From NCBI GenBank assembly GCA_033980235.1, contig CM067075.1, forward strand, positions 23,569,061 through 23,633,060: a stretch of DNA of 64,000 nt. The letters are read 5' to 3'. Every line of letters starts with the position of its first letter. Within the stretch, counting starts at the first letter, position 1. A model generated the notes under the pieces. That model ran no database searches, was not told the origin of the DNA, and saw only the letters and a program-made list of their open reading frames with translations. This DNA comes from Diadema setosum (taxonomy: Eukaryota > Echinodermata > Echinoidea > Diadematoida > Diadematidae). This document shows, piece by piece, positions 12,305 to 22,090 of the stretch. The position numbers and the translations under genes were made by a program.

Positions 12305-12736
12305 GATTGGTATAAAAAATGAATACATTTATTGTGCAATGCAATGTAAAAAGCAAGAATTCATGTGTGTGGACACACACACACTCAAACAAAAACTCAC
12401 AATCACGATAAGTATTCCTATGCCCAAATCAGTCCACAAATGCATCCTGATTTAAAAATAAAACAAAGTCACAACAATTTGCACCCACAGTATGTGTCAA
12501 CAACTCACAAAATCAAAACATCTTCTCTTTTTGCACAGGTGGTTCCACTTCCAAAGTGAAATCCATGCAAGCGTGACTGAGGTCATGGTCTTGTGCCATT
12601 CAGAGATTGAACATGCCTTGCATGCTGCTAAATGGCAGCTTTAGAATCTTTTTTTTTTAATCTATAGCAAGCCACTGACTGATAATTATTGTGATTGAAT
12701 GGCTCTTTGATGTTGTTTCTCTTCCTCCCTTCACAG

Positions 12737-12815
12737 TATTGCTTGCTCCATCTATTTCAATCCAAGTTATCTTGCTCTCATACAACAAAGGTACAGGATG
12801 TAGGGTCCATCAAAG
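12737..12815 (+). CDS. Candidate penultimate exon of an unidentified plus-strand gene
   Basis: A very strong acceptor (CTTCCTCCCTTCACAG, AG at 12735-12736) is followed by 79 bases and an AAAG|GTATG donor. An earlier GTACAG at 12791 is an alternative donor. Read with two leading bases, the exon is open for 25 codons (LLAPSISIQV... to ...GCRVHQ) and ends in phase 2, which fits the exon at 13926. Read in phase 0 it is also open, and would join the next exon in a frame that stops after five more codons. Without homology the frame is not settled. It could also be an exon of a non-coding transcript. Confidence 0.35.
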
Positions 12816-13182
12816 GTATGTTGTCACTGGGGTATTTGCATAATTGTTCCTGTCTCTCTGGTAGGCTTGCTTTCTGTAAGTTTGTGTTTGCTGAAAGATG
12901 ATATGGCGTGATATTGGATCACGGGGGCATGACTTGACACCTCACCTATACCACATTACAATTTTATGAGTTCATTTTCATGTTTTGCTATCTCACCTGA
13001 AATGCGAGATGCCAAAAGCACTGTTAAAAAAAAAGAATATATATATGAGGACTGCAGAGAAGACTTAGGCCAAGTAAAAAAAGAAAGTAGTTTCTCGTCT
13101 GGGTTTTTTGAGCAAGGCGATGAGGGAGGTGCTTACTATTTGATATCTTACTATTTTTTCAAGGATCGTCAAAATGAAAGTA

Positions 13183-13690
13183 CAGTACTCTCCGCGTAAT
13201 CGGGTATTGCTTAAACGGGTACTCCGTTTAATTGGGTAGTAATGTCAGAGTAAGTTCCAATGCACATTAAAATTACCTGATAATCGGGTTGCCTCTCCGC
13301 ATAAATGGGTAAATAATTTTCTTTTAATCTAATTTCTACCAACATTTTATCACAGATATAACACTTTAAGAAATCATGCATGACAAATTTTCCACTGCTA
13401 ATCGCATTCCCTGCTTAATTTGCAAAGAAGACCGATCATTTGGGGAGTGATTAAACATGGAAACACATGTACACGTACCAACTTGCCACACGAAAGGGAT
13501 GTATAATGTGCCGTGCAAACACGCGTGTTAAGCATACAGGGTAGGTGTTTGGTGCAGTGTACAATGCATGTAAATACACATTATGTGTGTCAATTGTGAA
13601 TGAGAGTGTTCTTCTGTTAATCGGGTACTCCGCTTAATCGAGTAAGAAACGCTCTGCCCGAGCCTACCCGATTATGCGGAGAGTACTGTA
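13183..13690. mobile_element. Pogo/Tigger-like non-autonomous element with TA target duplication
   Basis: The ends CAGTACTCTCCGCGTAATCG and CGATTATGCGGAGAGTACTG are about 24 bp inverted repeats with one or two mismatches. TA directly abuts each end (13181-13182 and 13691-13692). Sub-terminal copies of the motif 'aatcgggtactccg' recur on both sides. CAG ends with a TA duplication and a 'CCGCnTAATCGGG' core are typical of pogo/Tigger-type elements (Tc1/mariner superfamily). There is no transposase; an internal 508 bp deletion derivative (MITE) is inferred. It lies in the intron of the candidate gene ending at 14073. Confidence 0.8.
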
Positions 13691-13925
13691 ATATGTGTTT
13701 CTCGTCCGGTAATTCTGAGAAAGGTAACGAGAGAGGGCTTTACAATTTTCTATATTCAATTTGTGAAATGAAATATCACTCTGGTAGCTGTGTTATGAGA
13801 GACCAGGTCCCAAGTGTACGTCTTGCCTGCACTCTGTGCATTTTCAAACAAATAGATATATGTGCCATACTTGAAATGAAACTTCATGCATGCAGAAATA
13901 CATTTGCTTTTTCTTTCCACTACAG

Positions 13926-14007
13926 ATGTCAAGGGAAAATGACCATCTTAATACTGGTATTTAGTGTTGTAATGGCTTTTCTGATACCAGTGTACTTGCA
14001 ATCCTGA
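13926..14007 (+). CDS. Candidate terminal exon with a C-terminal membrane segment
   Basis: The acceptor is strong (TTTTTCTTTCCACTACAG, AG at 13924-13925). With one leading base the frame reads CQGKMTILILVFSVVMAFLI and then PVYLQS before TGA at 14005-14007. That is a 20-residue hydrophobic stretch followed by a two-to-four residue tail, as in a type I or tail-anchored membrane protein. The phase matches the candidate exon at 12737-12815. An AATAAA follows 61 bases after the stop. A pogo-like element (13183-13690) sits in the intron between the two exons. The protein family is not recognised. The alternative frame from the preceding exon would stop at once (…DVKGK). Confidence 0.4.
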
Positions 14008-14067
14008 TGTATTGTGCTATTAATTGAAACAGGTATAAAACATGTCTTTCAACAAATGTACGACTGA

Positions 14068-14073
14068 AATAAA
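14068..14073 (+). terminator. AATAAA poly(A) signal
   Basis: An AATAAA hexamer lies 61 bases after the TGA of the candidate terminal exon, giving a short 3' UTR. A GC-rich inverted-repeat element begins 67 bases further on (14140). Confidence 0.4.
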
Positions 14074-14139
14074 TTCCATGATATTCAAAACACTGCTTTA
14101 TTTATTGGTGTTTGTGACTTTTTGTGTCCACACAGCTGG

Positions 14140-14338
14140 CAGGGGCCGCGGAAGCGGGGGGGCTGCAGCCCCCCCCCCCACACTTTTGGTTCGTCAAAAA
14201 AAATAAAAAATCGTAAAAAATCACAACACTCATGAATTTCAATTCCCAAAGATTCCGCCCTTAGATTCTTCCCATCTGAGCGGGGGAGGGTCTTGACCTT
14301 GCCACCCCCCCACACTGAAAAACTTTCCGCGGCCCCTG
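14140..14338. mobile_element. 199 bp inverted-repeat element with 5 bp target duplication
   Basis: CAGGGGCCGCGGAAG on the left mirrors CTTTCCGCGGCCCCTG on the right. GCTGG flanks both ends (14135-14139 and 14339-14343). The interior has C- and G-runs and pairs with itself (GGGGGGGCTGCAGCCCCCCC). It is non-coding. Confidence 0.75.
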
Positions 14339-14739
14339 GCTGGTACATATCTGCAGTTCTTCACAGTACAATTGTAGCACATTCAACTGGAAACTGGCTT
14401 GTACAATTGCAGATGGATGTCAAAATGATACTGATATGGCATTCTAGCATAAAACGTTTAAAGATGTTTCTTCATGTTCTAAAAAGACATTTGATAATCA
14501 CTCATTATTTGGATGATGAATGATTGTATAACAGTACACACTACAGATGATACCACTCACGGCTGTGTCCGTGAATTTACATCGTGAAGAAAAGTATCCC
14601 GCAGAAATACGAGACAAACCAGAATCCGTGGAAAAGTTATTTATTTTGTAGATACACCCATTTAATAATTCTACATTTGGTGGAAAAGCGCATTCATTTT
14701 CTCTGCAAAATACAATGTATCGCCGTGACAGACCAGGGA

Positions 14740-15300
14740 ATGAGGACCCTGGACAGCTACAAAACACGCACACTTTGCCGATATACGGTGCGACACGGCC
14801 ACTGCACTGGCACCAGGGAGGTGTGGACCTCCCTGCTGGCACCGTACGTTCCGACACCGCACACACATGCACATAGTCACAATGACATGAAAATGTATAC
14901 AAACTCGATACCGTACAATCCTCACAAGCATTTGTACAGTACAATTCATCCGCTTAAAATATCAGAAACGGGGAAAAATATGAACAACGCGCGAAATATG
15001 CGTGGAATATCAGCGATTGTTCGCAAAAATGTTGCCGCTATCGCGTTCACGATGTACCGAGTGCGCTGTACATCACAGCCAAGGCCGGCCCGCCGCGCCG
15101 CCCATCCAACTACAGTGCAGTTCGACTGCTTTGTGGGTCATTCCTTCTTGCCGATCGGCCCGAGCTCGCAGTGTGAAATGCATGCGTTAACACTGTACAT
15201 ACGCACTACACACAGAAGCTACAGCTGTACTACAGTCTACAACTATGAAGTAGAGGACGCAAGGCGTAAAAATTAGAAATGAGACGTCACGATTGGTAGG
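14740..15300. promoter_or_regulatory. CpG-rich block, possible promoter or unmethylated island
   Basis: CpG dinucleotides are frequent here (clusters at 14770-14850, 15005-15065 and 15085-15165) but sparse in most of the window. At its right edge GACGTCAC (15283-15290, a CRE-type palindrome) is followed by ATTGG (15292-15296), an inverted CCAAT box. On the minus strand the order is CCAAT, CRE, then the CpG block. Frames of 230 codons (+) and 148 codons (-) overlap here on opposite strands and neither looks like a known protein, so high GC probably explains both. No first exon could be defined. Confidence 0.35.
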
Positions 15301-15540
15301 TGAATTGTTGATCTTTTTTTTTTTTCGGCGGCCGAAAAAAATAGTAAATATCAAAAAAGTCGATGCGGCAACTGAAAATCGATGCGGGCGGGGAGCGGGC
15401 TGGGACGAGAATTATGAATTTCTTGGTATTTTCAGCGCCATTTTGAAAATAGTAAATAGTAAAAAAATTGATGCGGCGGCCAAAATCAATGCGCGCGAGG
15501 ACAAGAAACTGGTTTCTTTTTTTACTTGGCCTTATCATTT
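15300..15540. repeat. CpG-rich imperfect duplication
   Basis: Two related segments about 115 bp apart share 'aaaatagtaaat', '(a/g)tcgatgcggc' or 'ttgatgcggcggc', and 'aaaatc(g/a)atgcg'. They start near 15338 and 15448. A 14-T run sits just before the first. The surroundings suggest a decayed element. Confidence 0.45.
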
Positions 15541-15891
15541 TCTATTAGTAGCAGTGAGAAACAAGGGAATCAAAATATTAAGTCTTACATCCAATATTCC
15601 AGGCAATCCATGAAATACCCATAATTCTTCGTTATCAGCAATATGATTAAGAAATATCATCTGATATGTTTAGCATAACCTTGGTGATATTTGCTAACAT
15701 TTGCTACGCTACATTCCTGTACAAACTGCCCTCTTCAGACAAAATATTATTAAAGCAGAACCCCTTTTTAAAATTTAGCTTATGCTCCATTCAGATCTTT
15801 GTTTCCCCTGCTGTCAAGTTATATTCCTCTTTTATTTGAGATAGCCATGTCTATTACTATTAGAACAAAACAAGACAAATTCCTGAAAACT

Positions 15892-16438
15892 GAAGGGCTT
15901 TTTACACTTGTAAATTTTTGCTTAGCACCGGACCAACGGTGGGGCTGGGGGGGGGGGGGGCCTTAGCCCCACCGTTGGTACGGGACTATCCTTAGCCCAC
16001 TTTCTGTTTACACTTGTTTTTGCCAAAGTGGGCTAGCCCCACCGATACTATCTGGCCCTGCAAAATAGCAGGGGTTAGCACCGCAATTGCGGTGCCAAGC
16101 AAGTGAGTGTAAACAGAACGAAAAAATAATCCTGGGCTAAGCGACGGAGACGAAGTCCGACCCTCACTGACCAATCAGAAACGAGGTAATCAAGTGCTGC
16201 CGGTGCGTGCGTGTACGTGTACAGTACACAGCGTAATTATGAATATTCATGTGGTTTGGAAAGTCCGGGGCTAAGAAATATGAGTGTAAAAAGGTCAGTT
16301 TTCTCCTTAGCCCCGGACAAGAGATAGTACGGGACTAATTGGCGAGTGTAAAAAGCTGAAGAAATTGGTACGGGACTAACGATAGTCCTGGGTCAGAGAA
16401 AGTCCGGGGTTAAGAAGCACAAGTGTAAAAAGCCCTTC
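15892..16438. mobile_element. 547 bp GC-rich inverted-repeat element
   Basis: GAAGGGCTTTTTACACTTG at the left and CAAGTGTAAAAAGCCCTTC at the right are perfect 19 bp inverted repeats. Inside, blocks such as 'ccttagcccc', 'gtgtaaaaag', 'gtacgggacta' and 'agtccggggctaag' recur in both orientations at least four times. No transposase is encoded. Two further short repeats of the terminal 'gtgtaaaaag' motif near 16280 and 16345 suggest internal duplication of the end. Confidence 0.85.
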
Positions 16439-16739
16439 ATTTGCCTACCATCTAGTTTTTTGTTTACTTTGGTTTGGTTTGGTTTTAGTTTTAGTTTCTG
16501 CCATGAGTACAGTGCGATCAGTCACTTTTTAGTACATCACAGTTACATATTTACCAACATCATTCCAAAAATGACTTGTATGGCTCATGGTGATATACAT
16601 TTTAAGAGGTTCTCTAGTATACAGACTGAATGCCTACAACATATGCTTCACACATCTTGTGATCTATAATACTCAGATGACAAAGATTACTTATTGTTCC
16701 AAAACCATGCTGACCAATGTACTTCACAGTTGCTCCTCA

Positions 16740-17330
16740 TTCAGCAAGAAATAAAGGTGAATTAAGTACCATGTTAATGGCAACAATCATAACCCTTGCA
16801 TACATAATGTCAATGATGATCCACAGTGAAAATACTGCACATAACATATGTTTTTTATACTGCCCTTTCTATTCCCCACCCTTGACAACAGTGAACAAGT
16901 GAACCAAGTACTCCACATAGATTGACATTTTCTATATACTGCTCTTCTCTATTCCAACCCTGGACACATCATACTCAAGCGGTGAACAAACAAACACAAA
17001 TATCGATATTGCACAGACATCTTTTATGCTGTTCTACTCTATCCAACCCTTTGACATATCACGTCAGCAGTGGAAAAAATTAAACCAAATACTGCAAATG
17101 GTTTGAATTTTTTTTTATATTGCCCTTTTCAATCCAAACCTTTGACATATATATTGGATCATGTCAGTGAACCAAATACTGCCGAGAGTGCAACATTTTT
17201 TATACCGCCCTCTCCATCCTAACCCCTGACATGCACCTGTATTATTGTTCTATGAACAACGCACAAATGTGAACAAATTACTGCACATGGCGCGACCAAG
17301 GTGCAACATTGTTTATACGGCCCTTCCTTT
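16740..17330. repeat. Diverged tandem array, about 85-115 bp unit
   Basis: Five to six units share the order 'ttttat(a)(c)tgccctt/ctct', 'attccaaccctt', 'gacatatca', 'gtgaacaa', 'accaaatactgcacat'. Units start near 16858, 16938, 17029, 17119, 17203 and 17317. Copies differ by substitutions and indels, so the array is old. No frame stays open across units. Confidence 0.7.
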
Positions 17331-17640
17331 TTGCCAGCAAAGATATTGTGGCCTACACGATCGCTTCCGTCTGTTTCCTCTGTGTGAAGGAAACCCCTCT
17401 GTTACTCCCTTTCTATAGTCTGTCTCTTCCTTTTTAGCCGCTCTTTGTACTCATGTGTTCTACCACCTGTAGCACTACAACTCTGCCCTTCGGAGTGTGT
17501 TCAAATAAGTCTTCTCTTGTTTTCACTCTTCCACTCTTTCACACATGTCATTCATGCATCTATTTGCCAAATAAGAGATACTGTACAACCAGGAACACTA
17601 GCGGCATGAAACTTTTGAAAAGCAGTGATTGGCATTATGA

Positions 17641-17726
17641 GAATGAGTCCCAGGTACTGTATACTCGGGCAAGTGTCTATGGCTAATGCGTGTTTTAGCA
17701 AAATTAGCTCGTCCTCAACAGGCTTA
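17641..17726. mobile_element. TTAA-type 93 bp element, decayed copy
   Basis: It shares 'gagtccc', 'tatactcgggcaagtgtctatgg', 'aatgcgtgtt' and 'cgtcctcaacaggctta' with the intact copy at 48936, with several substitutions. Confidence 0.6.
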
Positions 17727-18099
17727 CGCATAGTGAATTCATGTGTATTCTTTCACAAATCTTGGCACCCCATGAAATCCATGAAAGTTTCATGCATGTG
17801 AAAATTTCTGGTTTTACAGCACAGGGTGGTTTATTACACTGAATACTTTGGGACAGAGCAAGATATGCAAGAATTTAGTCAGGAAAACTTGAGAAATATA
17901 TATTTATATAATATATTGCAAACAATTGTACACCTTATAGTCTCTAAAATATGTCTGTACCCTTTTATAGACCTGAGCTACTTTGATTTCCATTCGCCAA
18001 GCATGTCTGGTAATACGTTCCTCGATAGCTTTGACTACGCCTCTCCATGATAATACCTGTGGAAAGGAGCATCCTCTCTGAGGGAAAAAAAAAATCTTT

Positions 18100-18720
18100 G
18101 AGTTTACCCAGGTCTCACCTCACTGGTTTACCTAACTATGCCACTGCTTCCCCTCCTTACGATCCCCATCAGCGCTGGCAAAACAAAAATCATTAGCAAT
18201 TCTTGTCTCCTCCTTTCGTCCTCTTCCCTCTCCACCTTTCTCATCACGCATGGGGCAAATTTATCTCTCCTCTTTCTCTCTCTCCCTACCCCATCCCCCC
18301 CCCCCCCAATCCCCACCATCTCCCTCTCATTCTGCCCCGGCACATTTTCCGCGTGAAATAATGACGTCCCCCACGTTGATATTTCGAATGCCAGCGTCGG
18401 CGGAGCGAGATGGAAATGGAATACTTTCCCGGGGAAAGTGGCCCAATATTGCACGGCTTGCCACAGCACACATTATGTACACAATGTAGCACATCTAGCC
18501 CTCTTCCTCCCCCCCCCCCTTCATTCTCTCTCTCTTCATTCCTCGCCCTCTCTCTCTCCTTTTCCCCATTTCTCATACTGTTCTTTCATACAAAGCATGT
18601 CCCTCCTTGTCAACAAGACCCTGCACAACATTTGGTTTCACATAACACCACACACTTTCATCATGCATGACAGAGAAATGGGTTGCTAACGGCATCAAGC
18701 TCACACTGAATGCATGCTCT
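18100..18720. other. Pyrimidine-rich, locally CpG-rich stretch
   Basis: Long C/T tracts (18180-18330 and 18500-18570) flank a CpG-rich core at 18345-18460 that contains ATGACGTCCC and 'gcgtcggcggagcgag'. Open frames exist on both strands because of the skewed composition. I see no splice-site pair or conserved peptide. Confidence 0.4.
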
Positions 18721-18870
18721 TCGTGTTGGCACCTGGGGGAGGGGAGGGGCCCCTAACGTTTGTTACCTAGAGATCTAGATCTCTTTAATGATGGGTATTC
18801 CTTCAAGGAAAGGGAAGAAGTAAAAGAAGAAGGTGTGAGAGGAAAGCAGGAAGTAAGAAGAGATGGGAGA

Positions 18871-18958
18871 GAGGACGGGCTGATTTTGCTACAACATGCA
18901 TTTCCTATAGACACCTGCCCGAGTATGCTCGAGACCTGTCCTCGACAAGTTTACTTTA
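18871..18958. mobile_element. TTAA-type element, inverted copy
   Basis: It has 'gaggacgggctgattttgctacaacatgcatttccta' (given here in two recognisable parts, GGCTGATTTTGCTACAACAT and GCATTTCCTA) followed by TGCCCGAGTATGCTCGAGAC. This is the reverse orientation of the 48936 copy. Confidence 0.65.
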
Positions 18959-19097
18959 GGCAGTCTGAGAATCTTGACGAATCGAGGAAACTGCGACATG
19001 TTATGCATGTACTTGTGGATGCTGGAGTACCTACAATGATGAAACTAATTTTCATTCAATGGTGGGAGGGTGGTTGGGGCGGTGGCTTACAGGAACC

Positions 19098-19170
19098 CAA
19101 GCCCAAAGAGCAATGTGGATTGAGTGAAAGCAGCAACATTAAGTAGAACACATCAGTGAAAGTTTGAGTT
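19098..19170. mobile_element. Fold-back element, family A, left-arm fragment
   Basis: A 70-base stretch (CCCAAAGAGCAATGTGGATT, then 'gagtgaaagcag' and 'acacatcagtgaaagtttga') matches the outer left arm of copy 1 almost base for base and stops abruptly. Confidence 0.7.
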
Positions 19171-19324
19171 TCTTTCACAGGAGCCCTGCAGTTTTACATG
19201 GATTTTCATACATCTCGAAAATACATTGGACGCATGCACATAACTTTATACACAGATACATAACTTACACAGATCAAGGAAGTAGACGGCTAGATGACGC
19301 AGATTCAAAAGTTACGTTCAGACG

Positions 19325-19440
19325 GCAGGCCCTAACCTCGAGGTTAGGAAACCTCGAGGTTTAGCTCTTGCCCCCTAACTACGACGTGTGTCCACACAAC
19401 GAATCTTAACCTCGAGGTTACGAAACTTCGAGGTAAAGCT
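19325..19440. repeat. Cluster of AACCTCGAGGTT palindromes
   Basis: AACCTCGAGGTTAGGAAACC at 19334 and TTAACCTCGAGGTTACGAAA at 19408 are near-identical palindromic pieces about 74 bases apart. Each contains an XhoI-like CTCGAG centre, and between them lies 'ctcgaggtttagctc'. Confidence 0.6.
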
Positions 19441-19639
19441 TTGGGCAAGATGGCAATTTTCCAATCGATATAATGTTGCACAGCCTTTTGATTGATAACC
19501 AGAGGTTACCATGGGCAATGGGTGATGTGTGTTTGCAGTATTGTCAAGGAGATGGGATGGGTGCATGCCTGTGAAGGCAAGAGGTGGAGGGGAGGCAATA
19601 CTATTCTTCTAGGTATGATAAAATCACTGTGTGTGTGTG

Positions 19640-19760
19640 TATTGTTTTTTGTTTTTTGGTGTGTTTTTTTTTATGGTGGGTTTTTTTTTGTGTGTGTTTT
19701 TTTTTTTTTGTTTTTTTTGTTTTTGTTTTTTTTTTTTTTTTGGGAGGGGGGGGGGTTCAG
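19640..19760. repeat. T-rich and G-rich low-complexity tract
   Basis: Runs of T broken by single G, GTGT or GTTTTG, then a run of G. The 117- and 91-codon frames here (Phe/Val-rich) are artefacts of this composition. Confidence 0.85.
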
Positions 19761-20578
19761 GGCAGACTCATTATTTCCCTCAATGAAAAGAAGGGTAATT
19801 TTAGACTGTCTCTTCTACAAAACGGGGGAGGGGGGGGGGAGATGACCTCTGCGAGTTAATAATGGGCGACCGGAGACCACTCCTAATCCACACATGATTA
19901 GACGTAATGGCAATTTGAGTACTGGCAATTATGCTGCGTCCCAGGCGCTTTAATCCAAATACTCCTTAATTGCACAAATGAAAGTGATTGCTGAGAGTGC
20001 ACTCCTTTGTTGAAATCCCTGAACAGTTCCGGGGACGCTTATGATCTATGGAAATCATGCAAATCCACTCTAATTTTACAAACGCAAGAAAGAGCTAACC
20101 AATAAGTCGGCACAATTTTGGCATGACAAGCCCTTTACAACCACAATATGAAACTCAATTAGCTGAAAGCTATATTGATACTGATCTTTATCATCATTCT
20201 CCCTTTCCCCATACAAAAAAAAATAAAGATAAAACACATCAAATGTGGTACTTAGTCCACATAGTCAATTTCCTTGCTGCTAATTTGAAGTGCATATAGT
20301 CCATAAAAATTTATAATTGCATGTACTGTTTTGCTGGTCTATACCATATGGAGCATAATGGGCATCTGCACTGATAATATTTTGAAATACAGGGTCTTTC
20401 AATAAAAAAATAAAACTAGAAATGTCGCTATGGCGACTGATGCCTCCGCCATAATGCATTATTCTCCCAATGGGTGTATAGTACAATGTCTTCACAATGT
20501 GTAATGACAGTTTCACATAACTGGCAGAAATATCTGGAATGTTCACTTTCCACGAACTGGGTTTGCTATAATTGTCTA

Positions 20579-20935
20579 TTAAAGGTCCAGTTTACCTTTG
20601 GGAGCAGTGATTTCAAAAATGTTCCAGATATCACATTTGATGCATATGTGTAGGTCTGTTGTATCATAAAACATCCTACCATATGAAATATTTGCAATAA
20701 AACCTAAAATATAAGGAGATATCAGGGTTTTTCTCAATAAACCGTAACTGTATACGGTTTAGTCTGGAAACATTTTTATTATAACTATTGTTCACATTTT
20801 GTGTATTTAACAACACTTAACATCGATTATACGGATTCAAATTTTGACAGTGGTTGTTTTTATCCCTAACTCACATTTTAGAACTATTTTAAAGCACTAA
20901 TGCTTTCATCTGCAAATGGTAAATTATGCCTTTAA
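20579..20935. mobile_element. Nested inverted-repeat element inside the TTTGACC element
   Basis: The ends TTAAAGGTCCAGTTTACCTT and AAATGGTAAATTATGCCTTT-AA are imperfect inverted repeats. The stretch is missing from the second TTTGACC element at 53276, which supports a later insertion. Confidence 0.6.
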
Positions 20936-21989
20936 AGAGTGCAGGTATGCATATTTGGGGAATTGAAAATTTTTACTTGACTTCTGACCGATCTTATTAT
21001 AAGTTTATGCATTGAGTATAATTTTCAAGGTATGAAGAAAGAGTCTAATTACAGTGCAAAATATATCTTCTTCTTTTTTTGCATTTAAACCTGACCTTTG
21101 ACCCTTAACATTTTACCTTTGACCTTCTGGCTAGAAATTTTCAAGAGAATCTCCATTAAAGAATACATGTACATTTATATTAAATTTTAAAACTAATAAT
21201 GCAATCATTGCATATACTAGTATATGAGGAAAATAGTAACATTTTGAGGAGTTGAACTTGACCTTTGACCCCTGACTATTGACCCATGACCCCTAAATTC
21301 CCTAGATAATCCCTGCCAGTCAGTACATGCATATGTACCAAGTTCCATGAAGATACATTGAACTATTTGCGAGAAAAGTGATATTGCAACATTTTCACCT
21401 AACCTTTGACCTTTTGACCTTTGACGTTATGACATGAAACTCTCTCTGGATAATCTTTACGCAGTAGTACATGTCTACACAAAGTTTCAAGAAAATAACT
21501 GCGGGCATTGCACAGATATGGGGGAAATAGCAACATTTTTAGCATTTGACCTTGACCTTTTGACCTTTGACCTCTTGCCAATGTCACTAAAATCTACTCA
21601 ACTAATTGTCCCATCATACATCATCCTTGGACCAAGTTTGGTGAAAGCTGCTTCATCCAGTTTTGAGTTATCACGTAAACAGATAAATTTTAGGATTTGA
21701 CCTTGATCTTTGACCTTTGACCTCTGTCCGATTTCACTGAAAAACTAATCAAGTAATTGTCCCATCATACATCATCCTCCAAGAAAGTTTGGGGAAATTT
21801 GCTCCATCAAGTCTTGAGTTATCGCGTAAACGGATACAATTTCATGATTTGACCTTGACCTTTGACCTTTGACCTTTAGCCGATTTCACCCAAAATCTAA
21901 TCAAATCATTGCCCCATCATACTTCATACTTGGACCAAGTTTGGTAAAATTCCATTAAATATTACTCAAGTTATCGCGTAAACGAAAGC

Positions 21990-22042
21990 GGACGGACGTA
22001 CGTACGGACGTACGGACGTACGGACGGACGGACGGACGGACA
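21990..22042. repeat. (GGAC)n / GTAC-rich microsatellite end of the TTTGACC element
   Basis: Tandem 'cggacgtacgta' then 'cggacggacgga'. The same array sits at the same place in the second element (54493-54530), so it belongs to the element. Confidence 0.9.
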
Positions 22043-22090
22043 ACCCGAAAACATAATGCCTCCGGCACCACTTCGTGGCGGAGGCATAAA

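Larger units (their letters stand above)
20414..22090. mobile_element. Long 'TTTGACC' interspersed element, copy 1
   Basis: It starts ACTAGAAATGTCGCTATGGC and then GATGCCTCCGCCATAATGCA. It ends with (GGAC)n, ACCCGAAAACATAATGCCTC and CGTGGCGGAGGCATAAAAAT. The 'atgcctccgcc' and 'ggcggaggcat' pieces are inverted terminal motifs. The body contains at least eight runs of TGACCTTTGACC or TGACCTTTTGACC separated by ~100-170 base blocks that repeat 'cccatcatacatcatcc', 'caagtttgg' and 'gagttatcgcgtaaacgga'. It has no ORF. A 357 bp inverted-repeat element (20579-20935) is nested inside. Confidence 0.85.

Noticed and set aside
14498..14944. 148-codon minus-strand Cys-rich frame
   Set aside because: It is opposite the frame above and shares the composition effect. 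The cysteines have no regular spacing.
14584..15276. 230-codon plus-strand frame, the longest in the window
   Set aside because: It coincides with a CpG-rich block, has opposed long frames on the other strand, starts in AT-rich DNA without a promoter or splice context, and shows no recognisable domain. High GC lowers stop frequency enough to explain it.
18410..18490. Minus-strand CAVASRAIL-like peptide, considered as sialylmotif L (CAVVGNGGIL)
   Set aside because: The Gly-Asn-Gly core and the downstream Asp-Ser-His-Asp residues are missing, and no suitable splice sites flank it.
19492..19859. 117- and 91-codon Phe/Gly-rich frames
   Set aside because: Made of T- and G-runs.
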